From NCBI GenBank assembly GCA_023384105.1, contig JAHDXR010000013.1, positions 52,232 to 116,231 of the forward strand: a stretch of DNA of 64,000 nucleotides, written 5' to 3'. The DNA comes from Hyphomonadaceae bacterium (GTDB taxonomy: Bacteria; Pseudomonadota; Alphaproteobacteria; Caulobacterales; Aquidulcibacteraceae). Shown here piece by piece: positions 1 to 9,136 of this stretch (within the stretch, counting starts at the first letter, position 1; every line of letters starts with the position of its first letter). The notes beneath the pieces are model-generated. The model was not told the origin of the DNA. It did no database searches and saw nothing but the letters and a program-made list of their open reading frames with translations. A program made the position numbers and the translations under genes.

Positions 1-1801
1 TCTCGGCGATCGAGAGCCGCTCCGCCAGTTCCGCGCGATAGAGCCCCGGCGCGTCCTGGGCCAGGGGAACGGCGAAGCGCGGCTCGATCAGCGCATCCAG
101 CAAGGCCGGCCGCTGCGCCAGCTTGTCGGCGAGGCGCGGCGCCAGGCTCAGGATGCGCGCGAGCAGATCGAGCAGCGCCGGGCGCGCCTCCAGCAGCGCC
201 AGCACCTGCACGCCCGCCGTCAGCGCCGCAAAGAACGACGCGAACCGCGCGAACGCCTGGTCCGGATCGCCGGCGCCGGCGAGCGCGCGCAGCAAGCGCG
301 GCGTCAGGCGCGTCAGCTGTTCGCGCGCGCGTTCCGAGCGCATGGCGCGAATGCGGCCGTGGTGCCAGCCGCGGACGGTCTGGCTGACGAACGCCGCCTG
401 CTTGAAGCCCAGCTGCCCGATCGTGCGCAGCGTCTCGGGATGATCCTCGACGCCGGTGAAGATGAGGCTGCCGAGCGGATCGGCGAGGCTTTCGCCGCGG
501 CCGAACAATTGGTGATCGATGTCGGAGACGATTTTGCGGCGCTCGACCAGGGCTGCATCGAAGGCGGCGAGATCGGCGAAGCCGGCCAGGGCGGCCACGC
601 GCGCGCGCGCGTCGGGATCGGCGGGAACGCGATGGGTCTGCGCATCCTCCAGCATCTGGATGCGGTGCTCGACCTCGCGGAAGAACACGTAGGCCTCGCT
701 CAGCGCATCGCGCGCGCTTTCCGAAATGGCGCCCGCCGCCGTGAGCGCTTCGAGCGCGCGCAGCGTGCGCGGCTCGCGCAGGCGCCGGTTGCGCCCGCCG
801 AGGATGAGCTGCTGCGTCTGCGCGAACAGCTCGATGTCGCGGATGCCGCCGCGCCCGAGCTTCACGTCGAACACCGGATCGCCGAGTTCGGCGCTCTTAT
901 GGGCGGAAAGGATCTGCCGCTTGATCGACTGCACGTCCTCGACAGCGGCGAAGTCGAGGTGCTTGCGCCAGATGAACGGCTCAAGCGAGCCCAGGAATGC
1001 GCGTCCGCAGACGCAATCGCCGGCGGCGGCGCGCGCCTTGATGAAGGTGGCGCGCTCCCAGTTCTGCCCCAGCGTCTGGTAATAATGCTCCGCCGAGGCG
1101 ATCGAGACGGCGACCGGCGTCGAGCCGGGATCGGGACGCAAGCGCAAGTCGGTGCGGAAAACGTAGCCGTCGACCGTCACTTCCTCCAGCGCCCGCACCA
1201 GCGGCGCAACCAGGCGCACGGCGACGACGCGCGGCTCGCGCGCCTTCGACTGCGCCAGGCGCTCGGCGTCGAAGAACACGGAGAAATCGATGTCGCTGGA
1301 ATAGTTGAGTTCGCCCGCGCCCATCTTGCCCATGGCGATCAGCGTCAAGCCGGGAATGGGGCCTTCGTCCTCGCCGCCTGCGCCGACTTCGATGTCGCCG
1401 CGGGCGGCGCTCTCGCGCACGGCCAGCGCCAGCGCGGCGCGGAGCGAAGCGTCGGCGAAATCGGTCAGCACGCCGGTGACGCGCTCGAGCGGCCAGAGCT
1501 TGGCCAGGTCGGCCAGCGCCGTCGCCAGGTGGAGCGCGTCCTTGGCGCGGCGCAGCGCGCGCATCGCCTCGTCAAGCGGTGGCGGATCGGCGGCGATCGC
1601 GTTGGCGGTTTCGACGGCCTCGCGCACGCGGCGCTCGGCCCATTCGGCGTCGGCGCCTTCGAGCAGATCGGCGCGGCGCTCGATCAGGCGCCGCAGATAG
1701 GGGGCGCACTCATACGCCGCAGCGGCCGCGCCGCTCCACGGCGCGTGCGCCACCGCATCCGGCGCAGAACCGCGCGCGAGCGCAGGGCCGACCCGCCGCA
1801 T
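1..1801 (-). CDS. glnE: Bifunctional glutamine synthetase adenylyltransferase/adenylyl-removing enzyme GlnE (partial, C-terminal part missing)
   Basis: GlnE adds AMP to glutamine synthetase and removes it, according to nitrogen status relayed by PII proteins. The frame read from the ATG at 1801 gives about 600 residues and runs off the left edge; the family is about 950 residues, so the N-terminal deadenylylase half plus the linker is what is seen here. Diagnostic is the nucleotidyltransferase stretch MGKMGAGELNYSSDIDF, with the paired Asp of the active site, followed by the conserved LRPDPGSTPVA segment. The ATG follows directly after the TAG of the upstream kinase gene (no spacer), so the two are probably co-transcribed. 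The gene is missed by simple ORF calling because its stop lies outside the window. Confidence 0.93.
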   Translation of the reverse strand, partial: MRRVGPALARGSAPDAVAHAPWSGAAAAAYECAPYLRRLIERRADLLEGADAEWAERRVREAVETANAIAADPPPLDEAMRALRRAKDALHLATALADLAKLWPLERVTGVLTDFADASLRAALALAVRESAARGDIEVGAGGEDEGPIPGLTLIAMGKMGAGELNYSSDIDFSVFFDAERLAQSKAREPRVVAVRLVAPLVRALEEVTVDGYVFRTDLRLRPDPGSTPVAVSIASAEHYYQTLGQNWERATFIKARAAAGDCVCGRAFLGSLEPFIWRKHLDFAAVEDVQSIKRQILSAHKSAELGDPVFDVKLGRGGIRDIELFAQTQQLILGGRNRRLREPRTLRALEALTAAGAISESARDALSEAYVFFREVEHRIQMLEDAQTHRVPADPDARARVAALAGFADLAAFDAALVERRKIVSDIDHQLFGRGESLADPLGSLIFTGVEDHPETLRTIGQLGFKQAAFVSQTVRGWHHGRIRAMRSERAREQLTRLTPRLLRALAGAGDPDQAFARFASFFAALTAGVQVLALLEARPALLDLLARILSLAPRLADKLAQRPALLDALIEPRFAVPLAQDAPGLYRAELAERLSIAE

Positions 1802-3196
1802 CTACGCCGCCGCCGGCAGAACGAGCGCCGCGCCCAGGCCTCTGCCGCCCTGTGCATTGCTCAAACCGTCGCGCAGATGCAGCCCGCCCTTGTGCAGACG
1901 CGCGACCGCGGCGACGAGGCTCAAGCCCAGTCCCGCGCCCGGCGACGAGCGCGCGCTTTCCAGCCGCACGAACCGTTCGAGCACGCGATCGCGGTCGGCC
2001 GGGGGAATGCCGGGGCCGTCGTCCATCACCGCGATCTCGATGCGCCCGTCCGGCCTGCGTACGGCGGTGAGTTCGATGCGGCCGCCTTCGGGCGTGTATT
2101 TCAAGGCGTTCTCGACCAGGTTCGACACCGCCTGGGTGAAAAGTCCAGGCTCGCCGTTCACTTTGAGCCCCTCTGCGATTTCGCCGCGCAGCGTGCGTCC
2201 CTGTTCTTCGGCGGCGGGCTCGTAGAACTCCACCAACTCGCGCAGCACGTCGCTCGCATCGATGCGTTCGAAACGCCAGTTGGGATTGCTCTCGACCCGC
2301 GCGAGCTTCAGCACGGCCGCGAACATGTCGAGCAGGTTGTCGGCTTCTTCCAGCGCCTTGCGCAGCGCTTCGCGGTCGTTGCCGCTGTGCTCCGGCGCCT
2401 CCAGGGCCGATTCCAGCTTCTGGCGGAAACGGGTGAGCGGGGAGCGCAGATCGTGCGCGATGGCGTCGCCGGCCGTGCGCGACACCTGCATCAGCCGCTC
2501 CAGCCGGTCGAGCATCGCGTTCATCGCCTCGGCGAGTTCGTCGAACTCGTCGCCTTCGCCGCGCACCGGGGCCCGCCGCTTCAGATCGCCGGCCATGACG
2601 TCGCGCGCGGTGGACGCCAGCGCCTCGACCCGGCGCGAGGCGAGCCAGGAAGCGATGAGCCCGCTCGCGACCGAGAGGATCACGCCGAGAATGGCGACTG
2701 TCCAAAGCACGCGGGTGATGCGGCCGGTGATGACGGCGCTGTCGCCGAGGTCGCGCGCGACCAGCAGGATCGGCCCGTTGAGCAGCCGCCCGACCTGTCC
2801 GCGCGCGCGCGAACGCTGCGCCACGCCTTCGGAATCCGTGGTCTCGAAGCTGAAATCGACCCGCTGCACGCTGTCGCGGGGCATCGCCGGCAATTGCTGG
2901 AAGTCGCCGGTGATGACGGCGCCGTTGCTTTCGGCCAGCACATAGAGCAGCGGCCCCTGACGGGCCGCGCGCTCCACCACTTCCTGGTTCAGCCGGCGGA
3001 TGCCGCCTTCGGCATAGGCGCGTTCAAGCGCGGCGTATTCCTGGTCGGCCAGAATGTCGGAATCCGCCACCAGCTGGCCGATGGTGGCGAAATAGACGTA
3101 GACGAGCAGGGCGACGACGAACACCAAGACGACGCCGGCCTGCGCCAGGGCAAGCCGGAACGTCGTGGTGCGAAGGAGCGCGAGGCTTGGCCTCAT
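1802..3196 (-). CDS. Sensor histidine kinase (HAMP, HisKA, HATPase_c)
   Basis: Membrane sensor kinase of 464 residues. It has an N-terminal membrane segment (about 13-39), a periplasmic loop of about 120 residues, a second membrane segment (about 161-185), a HAMP region (about 186-240), and an H-box AIAHDLRSPLTRF with the phospho-acceptor His248. The ATP-binding domain shows an N-box (NLVENALKYTPEGG) and glycine-rich G boxes. The start overlaps the stop of the response-regulator gene by four bases (ATGA), so the two are a cognate, translationally coupled pair. Position behind degP suggests an envelope-stress type signal, but that is inference; the stimulus cannot be read from sequence. Confidence 0.92.
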   Translation of the reverse strand: MRPSLALLRTTTFRLALAQAGVVLVFVVALLVYVYFATIGQLVADSDILADQEYAALERAYAEGGIRRLNQEVVERAARQGPLLYVLAESNGAVITGDFQQLPAMPRDSVQRVDFSFETTDSEGVAQRSRARGQVGRLLNGPILLVARDLGDSAVITGRITRVLWTVAILGVILSVASGLIASWLASRRVEALASTARDVMAGDLKRRAPVRGEGDEFDELAEAMNAMLDRLERLMQVSRTAGDAIAHDLRSPLTRFRQKLESALEAPEHSGNDREALRKALEEADNLLDMFAAVLKLARVESNPNWRFERIDASDVLRELVEFYEPAAEEQGRTLRGEIAEGLKVNGEPGLFTQAVSNLVENALKYTPEGGRIELTAVRRPDGRIEIAVMDDGPGIPPADRDRVLERFVRLESARSSPGAGLGLSLVAAVARLHKGGLHLRDGLSNAQGGRGLGAALVLPAAA

Positions 3197-3861
3197 GCCT
3201 CCAGTCGATAGCCCGATCCCCGCACCGTGTGCAGCAGCGATTGTGCGAAATCGCGGTCGATTTTCGAGCGCAGGCGCGAGATGTGCACGTCGATCACGTT
3301 CGTTTGCGGATCGAAATGATAATCCCAGACGTTTTCGAGCAGCATCTTGCGCGTCACCGTCTGGCCGGCGTTGCGCATCAGGTACTCCAGCAGCCGGAAT
3401 TCGCGCGGCTGCAGATCGAGCTTCTTGCCGCCGCGCTTCACCGTCCGCGCCAGCAGATCCATTTCGAGATCGCCGACCTGGAGGCGCGTCTGCACGTCGC
3501 GGTCGCGCCCATGCCAGAGCGCGCGCACGCGGGCGAGCAATTCGCGGGTCGAGAACGGCTTGCCGAGATAGTCGTTGGCGCCGGCGTTGAGGCCTTCGAC
3601 GCGGTGATCCTCATCGTGCAGCGCCGAGAGGATCAGCACCGGCGTCGACACGCCCTGCTCGCGCAATTCCTTCACGACCGAGACGCCGAGCTTCTTCGGC
3701 AGCATCCGGTCGAGAACGATCACGTCATAGCCGCCATTGGCGGCCATCGCCTGGCCCTGCTCGCCGTCGCTCGCGACCTCGACGTCGTGTTCATCGGCTG
3801 CGAGCGAGGCGCGCAGGTTTTTCGCCATGTCGGCGTCGTCCTCCACCAAGAGCACGCGCAT
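3193..3861 (-). CDS. OmpR-family response regulator
   Basis: DNA-binding response regulator of 222 residues. It has an N-terminal receiver domain with acidic pocket EDD (7-9), phospho-acceptor Asp51 and the conserved Lys of GKPF, followed by a C-terminal winged-helix OmpR/PhoB effector domain ending in TVRGSGYRLEA. I chose the ATG at 3861 because it is preceded by a strong ribosome-binding site (GAGGAGGG, about 5 bases upstream) and begins exactly at the receiver fold; the frame stays open further upstream into degP but that part is antisense-like. Eleven bases separate it from degP, so degP, regulator and kinase look like one transcription unit. Target genes are unknown; degP is the obvious candidate. 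Confidence 0.94.
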   Translation of the reverse strand: MRVLLVEDDADMAKNLRASLAADEHDVEVASDGEQGQAMAANGGYDVIVLDRMLPKKLGVSVVKELREQGVSTPVLILSALHDEDHRVEGLNAGANDYLGKPFSTRELLARVRALWHGRDRDVQTRLQVGDLEMDLLARTVKRGGKKLDLQPREFRLLEYLMRNAGQTVTRKMLLENVWDYHFDPQTNVIDVHISRLRSKIDRDFAQSLLHTVRGSGYRLEA

Positions 3862-3872
3862 GCCGTCCCTCC

Positions 3873-5378
3873 TCAACGTTCTGCGACATCCACCGCAACG
3901 AAGCCCCGCCCGCCCCGCGTTCCGACCTGCAACAGGATCGGCCGGTTGGCGCGCTGCGCCGCTTCGGCCGCATTCGCCAGTTCCTGCGGCGTGCGCACCG
4001 CGCGCTGATCCGCCTGCAGGATCGCATCGCCGACATTGATGCCCTTCTGAGCCGCATCGCTCGTCGGCTCGATCGCCGTGACCACGAGCCCCGCTTCGTT
4101 GGCCGCAAGGCCGAGCCGGGTGCGGTCCTCGCCCGTCAGCGGCCGCACCGAAAGCCCCAGCGAGCTTTGCGCGACGCCGGCGCCGTCCTGCGCGGGCGGC
4201 GACGGCGGCGCAGCGTTCGGCGCCGCCGCCGCGGCGAGCTGCTGCTCGGAGGGGCGCTCCTGCAAGCGCATGTTCAGCGTGCGGCGCTGGCCGTTGCGCA
4301 GCACCTCGATGCGCGAGTTCTGGCCGATCGGCGTCGCGCCGACGCGGCGCGTCAGGTCGCGGCTGTCCTCGACGCGCTCGCCGTTGAAGGTGAGGATGAC
4401 GTCGCCCTGCTGGATGCCGGCGCGCGCGGCCGGACCGTCCGGCACCACCGTCGCCACCAGAGCCCCGCGCGGCTCGTCGAGGCCGAGGCTGCGGGCGATG
4501 TCGGCGTCGAGCGCCTGGATCGAAACGCCGATCCAGCCGCGGGTGACGCGGCCGCTGCGTATGATCTGGTCGACGACCTGGCTCGCCGTGTTGGCCGGAA
4601 TGGCGAAGCCGATGCCGACATTGCCGCCGGTCGGGGAGAAGATCAGCGTGTTGACGCCGATCACGTTGCCGGCGAGGTCGAAGGTCGGGCCGCCCGAGTT
4701 GCCGCGGTTGATCGGCGCGTCGATCTGCATGTAGTCGACATAAGCGGAGGTGCCGGCGTCGCGGCGGCCCATCGCCGAAACGATGCCCGCCGTCGCCGTG
4801 CCTTCGAGGCCGAACGGGTTGCCGACGGCGACGACCCAATCGCCCACGCGCACGTGGCTGGCGTCGTCGAACGTCACGTACGGAAAGCGCCCGCCGCCGC
4901 GCACGCGCAGCACGGCGATGTCGGTGGCTTCGTCGGAGCCGACGACGTCGGCCTGCAGTTCGCGGCCGTCGCTGGTGCGGACGGTGATTTCCTCCGCGCC
5001 CTCGACCACGTGATGGTTGGTGACGACGGTGCCGTTCTGGTCGACGAAGAAGCCCGAGCCGAGCGATGTCGGCGCCGGCCCCGGACGGCCGGGGCGGCCG
5101 CGGAAAAATTCCTCGAACCCGGGCGGCAGCCCTTCGGGCAGCTGCTGGCGCGCGGCGTCCGGCCGCTGGCGCACCGAGATCGACACCACCGCCGGACTCA
5201 CCCGCTCGATCAGGTTGGCGAAACTCATCGGCGCGCCGTTGGGCGGCGCGACCGCGCTGGGATTGATCTCCTGAGCGCTCGTCAGCGGCGCCATGGTGAA
5301 CCCGGCGAACAGGGCCAGGGCGCTCCCGCCGGCGATCGCGATGCGGCGAAGGTATTTCATCGAAGCTGCGTCAGTCAT
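3873..5378 (-). CDS. degP: Periplasmic serine protease DegP/HtrA (Do family)
   Basis: Envelope protease/chaperone that degrades misfolded periplasmic proteins. The 501 residues begin with a signal peptide (Met1 or Met7 to about 36, cleavage near TSAQE). A trypsin-like domain follows with catalytic His123 (VVTNHHVV), Asp153 (ATDIAVL) and Ser228 (NRGNSGGP), then two PDZ domains (about 265-370 and 405-495). The start at 5378 has a GAGGG ribosome-binding site at good spacing. It lies between ccmH and a two-component pair, the classic rhizobial order cycHJKL-degP. A second, shorter HtrA-like gene lies at 54804-55802. Confidence 0.95.
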   Translation of the reverse strand: MTDAASMKYLRRIAIAGGSALALFAGFTMAPLTSAQEINPSAVAPPNGAPMSFANLIERVSPAVVSISVRQRPDAARQQLPEGLPPGFEEFFRGRPGRPGPAPTSLGSGFFVDQNGTVVTNHHVVEGAEEITVRTSDGRELQADVVGSDEATDIAVLRVRGGGRFPYVTFDDASHVRVGDWVVAVGNPFGLEGTATAGIVSAMGRRDAGTSAYVDYMQIDAPINRGNSGGPTFDLAGNVIGVNTLIFSPTGGNVGIGFAIPANTASQVVDQIIRSGRVTRGWIGVSIQALDADIARSLGLDEPRGALVATVVPDGPAARAGIQQGDVILTFNGERVEDSRDLTRRVGATPIGQNSRIEVLRNGQRRTLNMRLQERPSEQQLAAAAAPNAAPPSPPAQDGAGVAQSSLGLSVRPLTGEDRTRLGLAANEAGLVVTAIEPTSDAAQKGINVGDAILQADQRAVRTPQELANAAEAAQRANRPILLQVGTRGGRGFVAVDVAER

Positions 5379-5408
5379 TTAGACCCTCAGGTGAACCCGA
5401 TAATTGGA

Positions 5409-5430
5409 GGCTTAGCCCGGAGCGGTTGCA
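5409..5430 (-). promoter_or_regulatory. Possible housekeeping-sigma promoter for degP
   Basis: On the minus strand TTGCAA is followed about nine to eleven bases later by GCTAAGCC, resembling the Caulobacter housekeeping pattern TTGAC-N10-14-GCTANNNC. It lies about 30 bases upstream of the degP start, in a 187-base gap between degP and ccmH. This is a match by eye only; the spacing is on the short side and there is no independent support. Confidence 0.25.
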
Positions 5431-5565
5431 AGCCTTTTAGATAATCAGCTTAGGGCCGGTTAAGGACCGTTTGGGGCAAAGTTGGGATGAATTGAGCCTG
5501 TTCCCAGCGGCTTTTTTGCGACGGAGCCGGCCCGGCCGCGACCAATCGGCAATCCGGGGCGAGGC

Positions 5566-5958
5566 TCAGCGCTCGCTCTCTTCGGGCGTGAGTTCCCCTG
5601 GCTTGGCGCCGGCCCGGCGGACGCCGAAAAGCGCCATGAGCCCGAAAGCCGCCAGCAGCGCCGGAGCCGCCCACAGCAGCCAGGTGCGGCTGTCCACCGG
5701 CGGACGGAACAGGACGAAATCGCCATAGCGCTGGCGGAAATAGTCGCGGATCTCGGCGTCGCTGTCGCCGGCGGCGATCCGCTCGCGCACCAGGCGGCGC
5801 ATATCCACAGCGATGTCGGCGGTCGATTGCGCGATCGGCTCGTTCTCGCACTGGACGCAGCGGATTTCGGCGTCGAGCGCGCGCGCGCGCGCCTCCTGCG
5901 CCGGATCGGCCAGCACGGCGGGCGCCATCGCGGCGACGATCAGAGCGGCGAGGCTCAC
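5566..5958 (-). CDS. ccmH: Cytochrome c maturation protein CcmH (CycL), apocytochrome thioreductase
   Basis: Membrane-anchored periplasmic thiol protein that reduces or holds the apocytochrome CXXCH cysteines before heme ligation. The 130-residue product has an N-terminal signal (about 1-18), the redox motif RCVQCENE with Cys34 and Cys37, the helical core (AVDMRRLVRERI), and a C-terminal membrane helix (about 88-108). The GTG start at 5958 overlaps the ccmF stop (GTGA), the same coupling seen elsewhere in this window. It is the short alphaproteobacterial form without the fused TPR domain of E. coli CcmH; that part is the separate ccmI gene at 8417-9076. Confidence 0.92.
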   Translation of the reverse strand: MSLAALIVAAMAPAVLADPAQEARARALDAEIRCVQCENEPIAQSTADIAVDMRRLVRERIAAGDSDAEIRDYFRQRYGDFVLFRPPVDSRTWLLWAAPALLAAFGLMALFGVRRAGAKPGELTPEESER

Positions 5959-7886
5959 AGCTTCATCCTCCGCCGCCGCGCCAAGGCGATCAAGCTCAGC
6001 ACGCCGCCCGCCGCCATCATCAGCGCGCCGATGAAGATCAGATGCACCAGCGGATTGTGGTAAAGCCGGACCGACCAGGCGCCCGGCCGGTCGCGCACCG
6101 CATCGCCGAGCGCGAGGTAGAGATCGCCGTCGAGACCGGAGCGGATGCCGACTTCGGTGGTCGGCATCGGCGAGGTCGGATAGAAGCGCCGCTCGGCGGA
6201 CAGCGGGAAGGCGGCGCCCCGGCGCTCGATGCGGAAATTGGCGCGGTTGGCGGAATAGTTCGGCCCTTCGGCGCCGACCACGTCGAGCAGCGTCACCCGC
6301 CAGCCGGCGAAGTCGACGCCGTCGCCGGGCGCCATCTCCGCCGCGCGCTCGCTGCGGAACGCGGTCTCGGCAATGGCGCCCACCGTCAGCACGCCGGCGC
6401 CGACATGGGCGAGGCTCATCGACCACACCGCCAGCGGCAACAGCGCAAGCTTCGCGCCGAACCGGCCCTCGCCGCGCTGCAGCCGCACCCAAAGATAGAT
6501 CAAGCCGCCCGCGATCAGCCACACGCCGAGCGCAAGCCCAATCGCCGGCGCGACGCGCCAGCCGGACAGCGCCAGCGCCCCCAGCAAGGTCGCGACGGCA
6601 AGCGCGGCGGCGGGCGCAAGCCTGAGCAGCGCCGCGCGCATATCGCCTACGCGCCAGGTGAGCATCGGCCCAAGCGGCAGCAGCAGAAACAGCACGCCGA
6701 TCAGCGGCGCGACCGTGCTGTTGAAGAAGGGCGGGCCGACGGAGATCAGCCCGCCGCCCGCGGCCTCCACGATCAGCGGATAGAGCGTGCCGATCAGCAC
6801 GACGCCGGCCGCGACCGCGAGACCGAAATTATTCCACACTAGCATGCTCTCGCGGCTCACCGCCGCGAAGCCGGACGGCTGCGCCAGCTTCGGCGCGCGC
6901 CACGCATAAAGGCCGAAGCCCGCGCCCATGGCGATCAGCAGCAGCGCCAGCATGGCGATGCCGCGCGTGGGGTCGACGGCGAACGCATGCACGGAGGTGA
7001 GCACGCCGGAGCGCACCAGGAAGGTGCCGAGAATGGCGAGGCCGAAGCCCATGATCGCGAGCAGGATGGTCCAGCCCGCAAGCGAACCGCGCCGTTCGGT
7101 GACGATCGCCGAATGCACCAGCGCGGCGGCGACGAGCCACGGCATGAAGCTCGCGTTCTCGACCGGGTCCCAGAACCACCAGCCGCCCCAGCCGAGTTCG
7201 TAATAGGCCCAGTAGGAGCCGACGCCGATGCCGACGGTGAGAAACGTCCACGCCGCCAGCGTCCACGGCCGCAGCGCCCTGGCCCAGGCTTGGTCCGCCT
7301 TGCCTTCGATCAGCGCGGCGATCGCCAGCGAGAACGGCACGCTGAGGCCGACATAGCCGAGATAGAGCAGCGGCGGATGCGCCACCAGCGCCGGGTCCTG
7401 CAGCAGCGGATTGAGGCCGGCGCCCATCATCGGCGCGGGATCGAGCCGCGCGAACGGCGGCGACATGAACAGCGTGTAGATCAGCGCGCCCGCAGTCACC
7501 AAGCCCTGCACGCCGACGCTGCGCGACCACAGCCCCAAGCTCTGGCCGCCGCGCGTCGAGGCGAGAATGGCGCCGAACAGCGCCGACACCGTGCACCACA
7601 GGAGCATCGAGCCCTCGTGGTTTCCCCACGCGCCGGCGATCTTGTACATCAGCGGCTTGTCGACGTGCGAATTCGCGGCGACCACGGCGACGGAGAAGTC
7701 CGACTGCACAAATACGGCGATGAGGCAGGCGAAGGCGAGAACGCACAACGCCGCCGCCGCCTGCGCCATCGCCGCCGTCGCCGCCGCGCGCGAGTCGCGG
7801 TGCGAGGCGGTGAGCCCCATCGCGCCTTGCGCGAGGCTCAACACAAGCGCCAGCGCCGCCGCGAACGCGCCGATCTCCGCAATCAT
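5955..7886 (-). CDS. ccmF: Heme lyase CcmF (CycK) for c-type cytochrome biogenesis
   Basis: Large polytopic membrane protein (643 residues, normal for the family) that transfers heme from holo-CcmE to apocytochrome c together with CcmH and CcmI. The tryptophan-rich heme-handling motif WGGWWFWDPVENAS lies at about 233-246, with the flanking conserved segments WGNHEGSMLLW (87-97) and VAHPPLLYLGYVG (168-180). About fourteen to fifteen membrane helices are visible. The ATG at 7886 follows a palindromic repeat that separates it from ccmE. A ccmG/dsbE gene, often found near ccmF and ccmH, is not present between them here. Confidence 0.95.
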   Translation of the reverse strand: MIAEIGAFAAALALVLSLAQGAMGLTASHRDSRAAATAAMAQAAAALCVLAFACLIAVFVQSDFSVAVVAANSHVDKPLMYKIAGAWGNHEGSMLLWCTVSALFGAILASTRGGQSLGLWSRSVGVQGLVTAGALIYTLFMSPPFARLDPAPMMGAGLNPLLQDPALVAHPPLLYLGYVGLSVPFSLAIAALIEGKADQAWARALRPWTLAAWTFLTVGIGVGSYWAYYELGWGGWWFWDPVENASFMPWLVAAALVHSAIVTERRGSLAGWTILLAIMGFGLAILGTFLVRSGVLTSVHAFAVDPTRGIAMLALLLIAMGAGFGLYAWRAPKLAQPSGFAAVSRESMLVWNNFGLAVAAGVVLIGTLYPLIVEAAGGGLISVGPPFFNSTVAPLIGVLFLLLPLGPMLTWRVGDMRAALLRLAPAAALAVATLLGALALSGWRVAPAIGLALGVWLIAGGLIYLWVRLQRGEGRFGAKLALLPLAVWSMSLAHVGAGVLTVGAIAETAFRSERAAEMAPGDGVDFAGWRVTLLDVVGAEGPNYSANRANFRIERRGAAFPLSAERRFYPTSPMPTTEVGIRSGLDGDLYLALGDAVRDRPGAWSVRLYHNPLVHLIFIGALMMAAGGVLSLIALARRRRMKL

Positions 7887-7897
7887 GAGCGACCGCC

Positions 7898-7978
7898 CTC
7901 TTGGACCGCCGGCGTCTCGCCGGCGAACCGTTGCAGCACGCGAAAACCGCGCCGGCGAGGACGCCGGCGGTCCAAGAG
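7898..7978. repeat. Paired inverted repeat, family A (core GGACCGCCGGCGTC), between ccmE and ccmF
   Basis: Two near-identical inverted arms, 7898-7924 and 7951-7978, each reading CTCTTGGACCGCCGGCGTC followed by a GCCGGC block, separated by about 26 bases. They fill almost the whole 97-base gap between the ccmE stop and the ccmF start. The same arm sequence recurs at five other places in the window. It looks like a REP/BIME-type dispersed palindrome rather than a gene-specific regulator. On the transcript it would form a very stable hairpin inside the operon and might attenuate or stabilise mRNA segments (inference). Confidence 0.85.
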
Positions 7979-7983
7979 GCGCA

Positions 7984-8415
7984 TCACTGCCCCTTCCACT
8001 CGCCGCGCTCCTTGATCGCTTCGGCGACCTCGCGCGGCATGTAGGTTTCGTCGTGCTTGGCGAGCACACGCTCGGCCTCGAACGCGCCGCCGGGCGTCCA
8101 CACGCCCTCGGCCACCACGCCCTGGCCTTCGCGGAAGAGGTCCGGCAACAGGCCCGCATAGCGCACGTCGACCTGCGCCGCGCCATCGGTGACGGCGAAG
8201 CGCATCGCTCCGTCGGAGTCTCGGCGTAGCGTGCCTTCGACCACCAGGCCGCCCAGCCGCACGCGCTGGCCCGCCTGCGCCTTCTCCGCAAGCTCGGACG
8301 GCGCAACGAAGAAGGTCACGGAATCGCGCAGGCCCACGAACGTCAGCGTGGCGGCCAGCACCAGCACCGCGCCCGCCGCCGCGATCGTCATCAAACGCTG
8401 GTCACGCCTGCGCAT
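7984..8415 (-). CDS. ccmE: Heme chaperone CcmE (CycJ)
   Basis: Periplasmic membrane-anchored heme carrier of 143 residues that binds heme covalently and delivers it to CcmF. An N-terminal membrane anchor (about 8-28) precedes the OB-fold beta barrel with the conserved RLGGLVVEGTL segment. The heme-binding motif is AKHDETYMP, with His121 as covalent attachment residue and Tyr125 as axial ligand. The start is one base after the ccmI stop (TGA C ATG), implying coupling. Length and residues are all standard. Confidence 0.96.
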   Translation of the reverse strand: MRRRDQRLMTIAAAGAVLVLAATLTFVGLRDSVTFFVAPSELAEKAQAGQRVRLGGLVVEGTLRRDSDGAMRFAVTDGAAQVDVRYAGLLPDLFREGQGVVAEGVWTPGGAFEAERVLAKHDETYMPREVAEAIKERGEWKGQ

Positions 8416-8416
8416 G

Positions 8417-9076
8417 TCAGTCTCCCGTGCTCATGCGCCGCGCCATGTCGCGCCGCGGATCGTCCGGCGACATGCGCGCGAGCGCTTCGGCCCAGAGCCT
8501 GCGCGCGTCCGCCTCGCGGTTCTGCTCCATCGCCGCCATGGCCTGGTAGATCCACGGCGCGGGATCGTCGCTGCGCGCCGCGGCCTGCTGGAACAGCGCG
8601 ACGGCTTCGGGCGAAACCTGTCCGTTGTTGACGGCGACCAAGGCGCGGCCCAGGCCCATCAGCGCTTCCGGCAATTCGGGATCGCGCCGCAGCGCCGCAT
8701 CGAACGCGCGCGCCGCTTCGTCGGCGCGGCCGACGCGCAGCAGCACCTGGCCGCGATACAGGTGCGGCAGCGGATCGTCGGGATGCTCGCGCGCCGCTTC
8801 GCCGAGGATGGCGAGCGCTTCGTCCGCCGTGAACGTGGTGGGATCGCGCTCCTTCAGCGCTTCGAGCCGCTGGGCGTAGGCCGCGCCCGGCAGGTCCGGG
8901 CGCCCGACAGCGAGATAGACGCCGAGCCCGGCCAGAATGACGACAAGCGCCGTCGCCAACGCCGGACGCGCCGAGTGCGCCCCGCCGCCCGCACGGCGGT
9001 AAGCGCGCAACACCCAGAACGCCGCCGCAGCAGCGAGCAGCGCGCCGATCAACAGCACTGTGAGAGAGGTCCACAC
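8417..9076 (-). CDS. ccmI: CcmI (CycH), TPR apocytochrome chaperone
   Basis: Membrane protein of 219 residues that presents apocytochrome c to the CcmF/CcmH lyase. Two N-terminal membrane helices (about 4-22 and 38-56) are followed by a TPR domain (about 85-205) with repeats such as LPHLYRGQVLLRVGRADEAA. It is first in the ccmI-ccmE-ccmF-ccmH run. The start is GTG at 9076 with AGGGA upstream. The protein is shorter than rhizobial CycH (about 370 residues), lacking most of the C-terminal periplasmic extension. Confidence 0.85.
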   Translation of the reverse strand: MWTSLTVLLIGALLAAAAAFWVLRAYRRAGGGAHSARPALATALVVILAGLGVYLAVGRPDLPGAAYAQRLEALKERDPTTFTADEALAILGEAAREHPDDPLPHLYRGQVLLRVGRADEAARAFDAALRRDPELPEALMGLGRALVAVNNGQVSPEAVALFQQAAARSDDPAPWIYQAMAAMEQNREADARRLWAEALARMSPDDPRRDMARRMSTGD

Positions 9077-9136
9077 GGGAACGGTCCCTAGCCTTGTTTG
9101 CGCCGCCGCGAAATCCGTTCGGACGCCGCAGCCGCG

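Noticed and set aside
359..3211. 950-codon open frame on the plus strand opposite glnE and the sensor kinase
   Set aside because: It is antisense to two clear genes, rich in Arg/Ala/His/Gly as expected for a shadow frame in GC-rich DNA, and has no recognisable domain.
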